Shown in pieces: positions 24,309 through 32,350 of a DNA stretch of 64,000 bases. Within the stretch, counting starts at the first letter, position 1, and every line of letters starts with the position of its first letter. The notes beneath the pieces were generated by a model. The model ran no database searches. It saw nothing but the letters and a program-made list of their open reading frames with translations, and was not told where the DNA came from. The DNA comes from JACKHA01 sp041401985 (GTDB taxonomy: Bacteria; Planctomycetota; Phycisphaerae; Phycisphaerales; UBA1924). The stretch lies in NCBI GenBank assembly GCA_041401985.1, contig JAWKTE010000001.1, positions 186,001 through 250,000 on the forward strand, read 5' to 3'. The position numbers and the translations under genes were made by a program.

Positions 24309-24415
24309 ATGAAGGACTCACCGCAGAGGCACAGAGGGCGCCGAGGAAGGCACGTGCGTTCGTGTTTCTGCTTCGCTCGGCGTTCACCGCGTCTCGGCGA
24401 TGAGTGCCTCTGTCG
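24309..24415. repeat. Palindromic intergenic repeat, family B copy 1
   Basis: The element begins ACTCACCGCAGAGGCACAGA and ends near GCGATGAGTGCCTCTG. Its outer arms pair imperfectly (CTCACCGCAGAGGC with a GCGTCTCGGCGATGAG-type arm). It aligns over about 95 bases with the element at 41737-41852, sharing CACCGCA, GAAGGCACG, GTGTT and GGTGAGTGC/GATGAGTGC blocks. No coding potential. Confidence 0.8.
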
Positions 24416-24485
24416 TTGCCTGGAACGCAGGAGCCTGGTCGCTGGCGTTCAAGGCTGGTGCGCCACTCACCGATTACGCGCGCCG

Positions 24486-25787
24486 CTACACGAGGGTCGC
24501 GCGGTCGAACTCCGCAACGTCCGATGTCTCGGTCCTGGCCGCGGAACGCAGGTGGCGAGCGGCCTGTGCGGGATCGAACCAGCCGTTCTGGTCCCGGTCG
24601 AGTTGCTCCGGGCACGCCACCCGCACGAACCCGCCGCGTCGCTTGGCCTGCGGCGCGAGCAGGTGCCGCGACACGATCGCCAGCAGCACCGGATCGAGGG
24701 CGACCGGCGGTGCGCTCCGACGCCGCTCGATCCACGACCCCACCGCGTCGCCAAGCATGGCCACGCCGGCCTTCGCGTTCGCCCCATCCAGATCGCCGAT
24801 CGCCTCGCACGAGAACGCGTCGATCCCCCACGCCCTGGCCCAGCCGACTCGCCCGCTCCCCACGATCGCCACGAACCGGAACACGTCGAGCGGCCTGGCC
24901 TCGCGGAAGGCCGGCTTCTCGAGCGATCGCAGCGAGTCGAGGCTCGCCTTGTGCCCCGCGGCGGCCGCGTAATCCTGTCTGGCCGCGGCTTCCTGCATCC
25001 GCCGCTCGATCGGCTCGGCCCGGCTGGCCGCCCCGCGTCGCAGCGCATCGAGCGCCTCGCCAACCCGCGCGCGATACGAGCCGATCGACTCCGAGCCGTC
25101 GCACGGCGCCGGGCACTTGCCCATCTCCTTGTACGCGCACGCCGTGCCGCGCGGGGCCAGCGCGAGTTCCTTCGGGAAGCGGCACAGGTCGAACACGTCG
25201 TCGATCGCCTCGCCGAACCGCCCCGCGGCGTCCTTGTTCGGCAGCGGACCCACGAGGGTCGCGAGCAGCGCACGCATCGACGCCCCATCGCCGCGGCTGG
25301 GCTGCGCGACGTCGCAGAGATTCGTCTTGCGCCACACCGGGTTGGCCGCGGCGGGATCAAGGTGCAGGAACCACGCCCGCCACCGCTCGGTCAGGGCCTC
25401 CCACGTCGCGGGCAAACGCTCGCGCGCGATCCGCAGGAACGCCAGGTCCGCCTCCAACCCCGACCCTGCGGGCGTGAACTCGACCCGATCCGTGATCGCC
25501 GACAGATCGGCCTGGGGCGATCGCGACGCCCTGGACGACGCACCATCACGATCGCCTGGCCGCGGCTGATCCGCGGCGGATGCGTTCGCCTGATCGCTTG
25601 ATTCGCTGCCCGCCCCGAGCCTTCGCCGCAGGAACGCCCGCGCGTCCGCGGTGGTCGCCAGCAGGATCGGCCGCCGGTCGCGATCCAGCAGCAGAACGAC
25701 GCCGCCGCGCAGTGGAGCGTCCGCCGGATCGATCCGACCCGACGCCCCCGACTCAATCACGATGCGCTCGGTGTCCGCTGGCGTCAC
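24486..25787 (-). CDS. UvrC/Cho-like protein without a recognisable nuclease end
   Basis: 433 residues. The middle contains the UvrC/Cho signature after the GIY-YIG region: FPKELALAPRGTACAYKEMGKCPAPCDGS, followed by a UvrB-binding-like helical stretch (MQEAAARQDYAAAAGHKASLDSLR). The N-terminal GIY-YIG active site is not visible; only a beta-hairpin-like VVLLLDRDRRPILLATT remains, and no EndoV-like or HhH domain follows. It could be a repurposed excinuclease relative. The C-terminal 80 residues include PEQLDRDQNGWFD. Confidence 0.6.
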   Translation of the reverse strand: MTPADTERIVIESGASGRIDPADAPLRGGVVLLLDRDRRPILLATTADARAFLRRRLGAGSESSDQANASAADQPRPGDRDGASSRASRSPQADLSAITDRVEFTPAGSGLEADLAFLRIARERLPATWEALTERWRAWFLHLDPAAANPVWRKTNLCDVAQPSRGDGASMRALLATLVGPLPNKDAAGRFGEAIDDVFDLCRFPKELALAPRGTACAYKEMGKCPAPCDGSESIGSYRARVGEALDALRRGAASRAEPIERRMQEAAARQDYAAAAGHKASLDSLRSLEKPAFREARPLDVFRFVAIVGSGRVGWARAWGIDAFSCEAIGDLDGANAKAGVAMLGDAVGSWIERRRSAPPVALDPVLLAIVSRHLLAPQAKRRGGFVRVACPEQLDRDQNGWFDPAQAARHLRSAARTETSDVAEFDRATLV

Positions 25788-25845
25788 GCGCCCAGCCTAC
25801 CGCGTTCGGCCAGAGTCGATGCCCAACGGCACGACGCGTGGCAGC

Positions 25846-26460
25846 CTACCGCCCCGCCATCGACATCCCGCTGATCGTTGCCTCAAACGCGATCCGCGAG
25901 CCCACGATCCCCTGGATCCCGCACACGAACTTGCGTCGCCCGAACTTGATGTCTTGGCACAGGATGTGGAGAGTGTCCCCCGGCTCGACCATCGAGCGGA
26001 ACGCCGCCTCCTGGATCCGCAGGAACGCCGCGATCACCGGCTCCTGGCGGCGCGAGTTGAACAGATAGCAGGCCAACTGGGCCCCGCTCTCGATCTGCAG
26101 CACGCCTGGGTAGAGCGCCTTGTCCGGGAAGTGCCCGCGCACCCACCACTCGTCGTCGCGGATGTCGAGCACCGCCACGCCCTTGGAGCGGTCCGGGCTG
26201 GTCCACACGATCGCGTCCAGCAGCGCCATCTCGTGGCGGTGCGGGTTCCAGCGCGCGATCTCGGCCCGGTCGGCGATGCGGGCGTTCAGGTCGATCCCGG
26301 TGAGATCGAAGATGAACTTCGGCTCGCCCGCCTCAGCACCCTCCGACGAGGCCACCTCGCCCTGCATCCGATCGGACGCGGCGACGGACTTCGCCTCAGA
26401 TGTTTGGCCGTTGGATGGGAACACGCTCACCTCAGGCTCCGGTCGGACCCGACTCGGCAT
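25846..26460 (-). CDS. FabZ-like hotdog-fold dehydratase
   Basis: 204 residues. After about 65 N-terminal residues the hotdog domain has PHRHEMALLDAI, RGHFPDKALYPGVLQIESGAQ and a central helix, matching 3-hydroxyacyl-ACP dehydratases of the FabZ/FabA group with the catalytic His in GHFP and Glu in QIE. The ATG at 26458-26460 is preceded by GGAGG six bases upstream inside the histone-like gene, which decides the long start and implies coupling to it. It may act in fatty acid or polyketide-like lipid synthesis. Confidence 0.75.
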   Translation of the reverse strand: MPSRVRPEPEVSVFPSNGQTSEAKSVAASDRMQGEVASSEGAEAGEPKFIFDLTGIDLNARIADRAEIARWNPHRHEMALLDAIVWTSPDRSKGVAVLDIRDDEWWVRGHFPDKALYPGVLQIESGAQLACYLFNSRRQEPVIAAFLRIQEAAFRSMVEPGDTLHILCQDIKFGRRKFVCGIQGIVGSRIAFEATISGMSMAGR

Positions 26461-26623
26461 TGCGAGCCTCCAGCATCCCCTGGCGGATCTCCTGGGCGAC
26501 GGACTTGATGTCCTGCATGGCCTTGCGGGCCCGGGTCTGGGCGGCCTTGTTGCCGCCGGAGCCCTTCTGCACGTCTTCCTCGCAGGCCGCCACCAACTGC
26601 TTCAGGCGCTCGTAGGCCTCCAT
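26432..26623 (-). CDS. Histone H1-like protein (Hc1 type)
   Basis: 63 residues, MEAYERLKQLVA..., with GGNKAAQTRARKAMQDIKSVAQEIR; this matches short histone H1-like Hc1 proteins of planctomycetes and chlamydiae, although without the usual Lys/Ala-rich C-terminal tail. Likely a nucleoid-associated protein. Its last 29 bases overlap the FabZ-like gene and its coding sequence provides that gene's ribosome site. Confidence 0.78.
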   Translation of the reverse strand: MEAYERLKQLVAACEEDVQKGSGGNKAAQTRARKAMQDIKSVAQEIRQGMLEARNAESGPTGA

Positions 26624-26847
26624 GTTGCCGTCTCCTTCATTCGCGCTGGGCCGGGTCGCCGATAGGCCGGGCCGCCGCGTGCCCCACCCGACGCCCGACC
26701 GGACTCACCCCGAATCCACCGACGCGGCCGAAACCAAGCATACGCGATCGGGGCGCGGGGGGCGTTCGCGGGGCGGTTGCCCGCGCCGCCGCCTGAGGCC
26801 CGCCCTCCGGACCCCAGCCGGCGGGGCCTCTGGCCGATACCACGCCC

Positions 26848-27456
26848 GTGACAACCGACCCCGCGATCCATTCCTCCGTCGAATCCGAAGCCGCGGCCGG
26901 GTCGCCGATGACGCCCGAGCAACACGCGGCCTTCGCCGACGCGTGCGCCGGGCTCAGACGCTCCCGCAAAGCCGCCGGCGTCGCGGCGTTCTCTGGATGG
27001 ACGCTGGCGATCTTCGGCGGGTTCTCGGTCCTTGGCGGGATCTGGGACCCGTTCTCGCTGGGCGTCGGGATCGCGCTGTGCCTCCTGGCCTGGAGCGAGT
27101 TCAAGGGCGCCAGCGGGGTCCGTTCTCTCCGACCCGACGCCTCACGCCGCCTCGTGCTGAACCAGTTCGGCATCCTGCTCGTGATCGCGGTGTACGCGGG
27201 CGTGGGCCTGTGGAACGCGATGTCGACGACGCCGGCGGGCCTCGAGCCCACCGGCGAGGCCCAGGTCGATCGCGTGCTGGCCGACGTGGCCGGGCTGACC
27301 CGCATGATCGGCATGGGGATCTACGGTTCGCTTCTGGCCCTTGGCGTGCCGCTGCAACTGCTGATGGCGGCGTACCACGCGCGGCGCGGGCGCCAACTCG
27401 CCCAGCGGGTCGAGCAGACGCCGGCGTGGATCGTGGATCTGGCGCGGGCGGCCTGA
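26848..27456 (+). CDS. Four-helix membrane protein of unknown function
   Basis: 202 residues from GTG 26848. Hydrophobic segments at about 45-65, 65-85, 100-120 and 150-175 are separated by short loops; the second half has VDRVLADVAGLTRMIGMGIYGS. There is no signal peptide and no family I recognise. Divergent from the histone-like gene, 224 bases away. Confidence 0.65.
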   Translation: MTTDPAIHSSVESEAAAGSPMTPEQHAAFADACAGLRRSRKAAGVAAFSGWTLAIFGGFSVLGGIWDPFSLGVGIALCLLAWSEFKGASGVRSLRPDASRRLVLNQFGILLVIAVYAGVGLWNAMSTTPAGLEPTGEAQVDRVLADVAGLTRMIGMGIYGSLLALGVPLQLLMAAYHARRGRQLAQRVEQTPAWIVDLARAA

Positions 27457-27568
27457 ACGGCATGCCCATGCGACCGACCGGCCCCTGCCGTCGGTGCCGT
27501 CAGCGCGGCGATTGCGCGTTCCCGGCGAGCCTCTCGGACCTGGCCCGCGATCCAATCGAACCCCACTG

Positions 27569-27601
27569 CTTTCCCGTCCGACCCCGCCCCAAACGGGAAA
27601 G
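27569..27601. promoter_or_regulatory. Inverted repeat in the HDOD gene leader
   Basis: CTTTCCCGT and ACGGGAAAG are perfect 9-bp reverse complements around a 15-base loop, 66 bases before the HDOD start. It could be an operator or a hairpin in the leader. Confidence 0.4.
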
Positions 27602-27667
27602 TCCGCCCCGTCGATGTCCGATGTCCCCCGGCAGACCACCGATCCCCCCGGGCACGGAGAGCCACCC

Positions 27668-28552
27668 ATGAGCGTCAGCACGGAACAGCGCGAGCAGATC
27701 GTTTCCAGCGCCGTTCGCGAGATCTCACACATCGCGACGCTCCCGGAGATCACGCTCAAGATCGTCGAACTGGTCGAGGATCCCAAGTCCACCGCCCAGG
27801 ACCTGCACAAGGTCATCTCCACCGACCCGGCACTCTGCAGCCGCATCCTGAAGGTCGTCAACTCGTCCTTCTATGGCCTGCCCGGCCAGATTGGCTCCAT
27901 CAACCGCGCGATCGTCATGCTCGGCCTCAACGCCGTCAAGAACATCGCCATCGCCGCCTCGCTGGCCAAGTTGTTCCGCGGCGGCGACCTGACGCCCCGC
28001 TTCTCCGCCAAGGCCCTGTGGAACCACTCCAACGCCACGGCCGCCACCTGCAAGGTGCTCGCCGAGACGCTCAAACTGGGCCTGGGCGACGAGGCGTTCC
28101 TGGCCGGGCTCATCCACGACATCGGCGTGATGGTCGAGATGCAGTTCGACCGCAACCGCCTCATCGAGGTCATGGAGCAACTCGGCCTGAACGAGGAGGG
28201 CGTGCCCGCAGCCGACATGCTCGCCCTTGAGGACCAGGCCTTTGGCGCCAACCACCAGGACTTCGGCGCCTGCCTGTGCCAGAAGTGGAAGTTCCCCAAG
28301 ACCTTCGTGCAGGTCGCCGGCTACCACCACCGCCCGATGGACCTGGCCCCGGAGAACCGCACGCTCTCGTGCCTCGTGCACGTGGCCGACCGCATCGCCG
28401 GCGGGCTCGACGACGGGCTCCGGGCCGACCTGGTCAACCTCGAGTACGACCCGGCGGTGCTGGACCACCTGCGTCTCTCGAACGAGAACATCGCCAAGGC
28501 CAAGGCCCGCGTCGCCGACGCGATCAAAAGTGGCGAGGGCCTGCTTGGCTAG
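27668..28552 (+). CDS. HDOD domain signalling protein
   Basis: 294 residues from ATG 27668, with GGAGAG upstream. The protein is essentially one HDOD domain: ISHIATLPEITLKIVELVEDP, STDPALCSRILKVVNSSFYG, a LNAVKNIAIAASLAKLF helix and the remnant HD residues in GLIHDIGVMVEMQF and AGYHHRPMD. HDOD proteins act in two-component and cyclic-di-GMP signalling as non-catalytic scaffolds. No response-regulator domain is fused, so partners are unknown. Confidence 0.88.
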   Translation: MSVSTEQREQIVSSAVREISHIATLPEITLKIVELVEDPKSTAQDLHKVISTDPALCSRILKVVNSSFYGLPGQIGSINRAIVMLGLNAVKNIAIAASLAKLFRGGDLTPRFSAKALWNHSNATAATCKVLAETLKLGLGDEAFLAGLIHDIGVMVEMQFDRNRLIEVMEQLGLNEEGVPAADMLALEDQAFGANHQDFGACLCQKWKFPKTFVQVAGYHHRPMDLAPENRTLSCLVHVADRIAGGLDDGLRADLVNLEYDPAVLDHLRLSNENIAKAKARVADAIKSGEGLLG

Positions 28553-28900
28553 TCGATAGGCAAGCAATTCCGGGTGGGACACCCGGTGCCGGCGGGATGA
28601 GCCGGCGGGTTGGGCGGAGCCGCACCGGACCGGTTCGTGGAAGAGTCCGGGTTGTAAGCGAGTTTGTTCTTGTGGGTTCGACGCGGCCTTGGACGGGCCG
28701 ACGAGCCCGAAGCCGGGCCGAGACGCGATTGCGTCCGCCGGTGTAGCACGCACCTTTCGCCGTCGGGCCTGCCGGCCCGCGGCGTGCCGATCTCTCTCTT
28801 TCTCCCTCCGGGCGGCTGCAGGGAAACCTGCGGCCGCCTTTGTTGTATCCACGCCCCGCTCGATTACACTGCCAAAGGCAGTGGTTTCGAGAGGGCGGCT
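28553..28900. ncRNA. Structured non-coding region, possible RNA
   Basis: Immediately after the HDOD stop come two strong hairpins, CCGGGTG-GGA-CACCCGG (28570-28586) and GCCGGC-N7-GCCGGC (28588-28606), then further GC-rich pairings and a terminal stem-loop at 28811-28838. I cannot match it to SRP, RNase P, tmRNA, 6S or a known riboswitch. No open frame explains it. It may be a small RNA or a long structured leader for the 28901 gene. Confidence 0.3.
28811..28846 (+). terminator. Strong hairpin with T-rich tail
   Basis: GGCGGCTGCAGG pairs with CCTGCGGCCGCC around a GAAA tetraloop (one G-T pair in DNA terms), followed by TTTGTTGT. It looks like an intrinsic terminator that would end transcripts from the left before the 28901 gene, or an attenuator in its leader. 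Confidence 0.6.
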
Positions 28901-29518
28901 ATGTGGCAAGTGTCGATCGCGGCGATTGCATCGTTCTGCTGGGCGAGTGCAGCCCTTGCACAGACAGCCGCGCTGCGCATCACCCACGAAGCACCCGGCG
29001 GCATCGTCCAGCCGGGCCAGACCATCGCCGTCACCGCCACGCTCACCTGGACCGAACCGATGCTGTTCTGGCGCATCGAGGGCGACCTCACTGCGTCCCC
29101 CAACTCCGGCGCAGCCGCCAACAACGCCTTCGGGCACCCGGTCACGCCTGCTGCGAACACCATCCTCGATCCCGGCGTGCCCAGCGGCGGCAGCGTGCTG
29201 GGCGTCGAGGTCCAGAGCGGCGTCGTTCCGCTGTTCGGGCCGCCGTACCCGGCCCCGTGGTGGCCGGGGGCGGCGGGGCTCCGGGTGCTGGAGTTCGAGT
29301 GGACCGCGCCGCTCGACCCCGGACCGGTCGAGTTCAACTGGATCGAGCAGGGCAACAGCGGCCCCACGTTCTTCATCGGGCTGAACCCGAACGCCCAGAC
29401 CGTCCCGACGACGTATGTGGGAGCGACCCTGACCGTCGTGCCCGCCCCGTCCGCCGGTCTCGCCCTCGCGGCTGCCGGCGTCGCCGCAACCGGGCGACGC
29501 CGACGCCCTTCGGCGTGA
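28901..29518 (+). CDS. Secreted protein with VPAP-type PEP-CTERM-like sorting tail
   Basis: 205 residues: a signal peptide (1-20, ending AALAQT), a beta-rich domain resembling a cohesin/immunoglobulin-like fold, then VVPAPSAGLALAAAGVAATGRRRRPSA-type end (motif VPAP, hydrophobic helix, Arg cluster). That is the three-part PEP-CTERM layout recognised by exosortases. AGAGGG precedes the ATG at 28901. Function unknown; probably displayed or released at the surface. Confidence 0.75.
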   Translation: MWQVSIAAIASFCWASAALAQTAALRITHEAPGGIVQPGQTIAVTATLTWTEPMLFWRIEGDLTASPNSGAAANNAFGHPVTPAANTILDPGVPSGGSVLGVEVQSGVVPLFGPPYPAPWWPGAAGLRVLEFEWTAPLDPGPVEFNWIEQGNSGPTFFIGLNPNAQTVPTTYVGATLTVVPAPSAGLALAAAGVAATGRRRRPSA

Positions 29519-29579
29519 CGCGATGGGCGGCTGGACGCGCGGAGACGGTCGCCGCGCCCCGCCGCGCCTTGAATAGCCC

Positions 29580-30623
29580 ATGCCCACGCCGAACGACCGT
29601 CCCCGCCCCTGGCTCGTCGCGGCCTGGCCCGGCATGGGCAACGTCGCCGTCATCGCCGCAAACGTGCTCGTCGCCCAGATGAAACTCGAGCCCGTCCTGG
29701 CCATCGGCCCCGGCGGGTTCTTCGACATCGGCGAGATCCACGTCGTCAACGGCCTCATCGAGAAGCCGCGGATGCCCCGCAGCGTCCTGCACCGCGGCGT
29801 CGACCCCGCCACCGGCCGCCACATCCTGCTCTTCCTGGGCGAGGCCCAGCCCAACTACAACATGTGGTCCTACGCCAACGGCCTGCTGGACAAGGCCGCC
29901 GAGCACGGCGTCGAGCGCGTCGTCACGTTCGCGTCCATGGCCTCGACCGTCCACCCGAAGCAGACGCCCAAGGTCCACGGCGCCGCCACCACGCCCGAAC
30001 TGGTCGAGGAGATCGAGCGGGCCGGCGTGAAGAAGGTCGAGGGCGGGCAGATCGGCGGGCTCAACGGCGTCCTGCTCGGGGCCGCCAGCGAGCGCGGCAT
30101 CCCCGGCCTGTGCCTGATGGGCGAGATCCCGTTCTATGCCGCGAACCTGCCGAACCCGAAGGCCTCGCGCGTCGTGCTGAGCGTGTTCAGCGTGATGGCG
30201 GGCCTGGACGTGTCGCTGGCCGAACTCGACACGCAGTCGGCCCAGTTCGAGGGCCCGCTGACGCAACTGTTCGAGCGCCTCCGCGAGCAGGCCCAGGAGG
30301 AAGCGTCTGACCTGCCCGATCTGGGCGGCGACAGCGACACGGATGACGACGACGAGGGCGACGAGGACGCCGCACCGGGCGACACCACCCCAGGCGACGC
30401 GGCACAGCCCGGCCCGAGCGGCGAGCCCGCCGCGTCCGGCCCGTCCCCCCGCCGCCCCGAGAAGCACCTCGACCCGGCCCTCCGCGCCCGCCTCGAACGC
30501 CTGTTCGAGGACGCTCAGATCGACCGCAAGCGGGCCGTCTCGCTCAAGGAAGAACTCGACCGCCTGGGCGTGTTCGAGGAGTACGAGGATCGGTTTTTGG
30601 ATCTGTTTAAGAGGGCGGAGTAG
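29580..30623 (+). CDS. PAC2 family protein (proteasome-assembly-chaperone-like)
   Basis: 347 residues. The N-terminal 225 residues match the PAC2 fold: WLVAAWPGMGNVAVIAANVL, GFFDIGEIHV, FLGEAQPNYNMWSYANGLL and GLCLMGEIPFYAANLPNPKA. A strongly acidic linker (Asp/Glu-rich, about 240-285) leads to a helical C-terminus. Bacterial PAC2 proteins are known from actinobacteria and other groups without a clear reaction; proteasome assembly is the eukaryotic role. The 3' end overlaps the convergent protease gene by about 17 bases. Confidence 0.82.
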   Translation: MPTPNDRPRPWLVAAWPGMGNVAVIAANVLVAQMKLEPVLAIGPGGFFDIGEIHVVNGLIEKPRMPRSVLHRGVDPATGRHILLFLGEAQPNYNMWSYANGLLDKAAEHGVERVVTFASMASTVHPKQTPKVHGAATTPELVEEIERAGVKKVEGGQIGGLNGVLLGAASERGIPGLCLMGEIPFYAANLPNPKASRVVLSVFSVMAGLDVSLAELDTQSAQFEGPLTQLFERLREQAQEEASDLPDLGGDSDTDDDDEGDEDAAPGDTTPGDAAQPGPSGEPAASGPSPRRPEKHLDPALRARLERLFEDAQIDRKRAVSLKEELDRLGVFEEYEDRFLDLFKRAE

Positions 30624-32243
30624 AACCGTCTTCCCCGGGATTTTGAGGCCACGTCTCCGCGATCCAAGTCCGCAGAGAAGTCTCTAGATCCATGCACCCC
30701 CCGTCGCGCAGAATGTTTGCGAGGTGCGTCGCGGCTTCCGCCGATCGAAGGTCGCGCGTCGCCGCGACGAGTGCGACAAACTCTGACAGCGCCCCAGTCC
30801 ACTTCCCGCAAGCACCGAGCACGGGCACGATCGGGGCCAGTGAGGAATCCCCGAGCGTGCCTCCGTGATCCCGGCTGCGATGTCGGTCCTCTCAGCCATA
30901 ATCGCCAAGTAGACCCTCTCGTTGGCGACAACGCTTGCGTCGACCCCCTGCTGACTCGCCACTTCAAGCGACGCCAGAACGTCGTCAACGGCGTTCCCCG
31001 CACCCAAATAGACATCGGTAATGCCGCGCAAAGCCTGGCCCGCTCGCGCCTGGTCCGACCGGGCAATGGCGAGTCCGAGCGATGCGCCAAAGTCGTCGAA
31101 CGCTTCTCGCCATTGAGCAGACGCCAGATACGCCCGGCCGCGCAGCAGATGGACATCCAGCTCGAATCTCGACTGCGCCAAAGCGATGCCCGCCTCTTCG
31201 ATGCACCCGCCGTAGTCGCCAATGTGGAGCAGGTGACTCGCCCGAAAATACGCCATCGCGTCCAGCGGCTCGGCGTCGTTCAGGTACTCGCCCAACCGCT
31301 CGTAGTCGTGCAGTTGGATCGCGGCCCCGCAGGCAAATCGCCTGAGCATCATGGAGTCCGGGTAAGTGGACACGATCTGGTCGCAGAGCCGGAGTGCCGT
31401 GTCTCGATCGCCCATCGCACTCGCCAATCCGACCGCGTAGAGCAGGGCTGGCCCGTAACCCGACAATGGCGGCGATTCCAGAGCCAAGCGCGCTGCTTGA
31501 AGCGACTCCCGATTCGAGTCAACGCCCCGGATCGTCATGTCCAGAAGCGACGACGGCAGCTCGGCTCGGGCCTGCCACCACTCCGGGAGCGCTCGGGCCG
31601 GGCGGTCCGCGTCCTCGACAGACACCCAGTCAAAGAGGTCGCGGATGTCCACGCAGATGCTGGTTGGGGCAAGCCGCCGCACGACCATGGCAACGACACG
31701 TCCGTGATCGTCCCGAATCTGGCGACCCGAGTCGCCATTCGTGGTCCGTCCGGCGAGCGCGTAGTGACGACGCGTGCCGAACAGTGGCCCCGCGATCTCA
31801 ACGGTCAGTGACTCCGTCATGAGGCGCTGTGCGCCCGAGTAGACGACGCCTGCGAGCCAGACTCTCTCACCATTCTCCGCAGCAGCCCGTGCAGGGCGAG
31901 CGACCGAGGGCAGGTCGGCGTCCAGCCTGACCACCGCGATGTCATCCTCAGGCCAATCCTGAACGACCCCGCGAACTCGGACAGTTCTCTCATTCCCCCC
32001 GTCCGACACGAGGACGCCGGCGCTCTCGGCCCGCGCGATCACATGGATCGGGATTGCGAGCATCCGCTCATCGAGCGCGATACCGAAACCACGTCCTCGC
32101 GTGCCATCCAACCGCTCCACCAGAACCGGATAGCAGCCCTCGTGCGGGTCCGAAGGCTGCGCACACGCCGGCGACCCGCATGGCACGAGCGCGAGCAACG
32201 CAACGAGAAGAGCGGCAAGATGCTGCTTTGGGAGGCGGTTCAC
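30607..32243 (-). CDS. Trypsin-like serine protease with TPR-like tail; one frameshift near 30870
   Basis: A signal peptide (ending PACAQ) precedes a trypsin-like domain with a readable triad: His in PIHVIARA, Asp in DDIAVVRL, Ser in NGDSGRQI. A helical, TPR-like region of about 300 residues follows. The main frame turns into nonsense after ERTDIAAG and would stop at 30684; shifting one base at the GGG run near 30870 restores a sensible sequence (DHGGTLGDSSLAPIV, then LRSAEAATHLANIL) to a stop at 30607. A missing G in the run (GGGG read as GGG) explains it. Likely periplasmic; substrate unknown. Confidence 0.75.
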
Positions 32244-32350
32244 GAGACCCCCTTTTGGCGGCGGTCGAATCCACAGGGTAGTTGGCGGTCCGGGTGCAAG
32301 ATTTCGGATATCTTCGCCCTCGGGAGCTCCCGACCGAGGCTTTGCACCAT

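Noticed and set aside
28620..28660. RNase P RNA-like string GTGGAAGAGTCCGGG
   Set aside because: Other conserved RNase P elements are missing and the length is too short.
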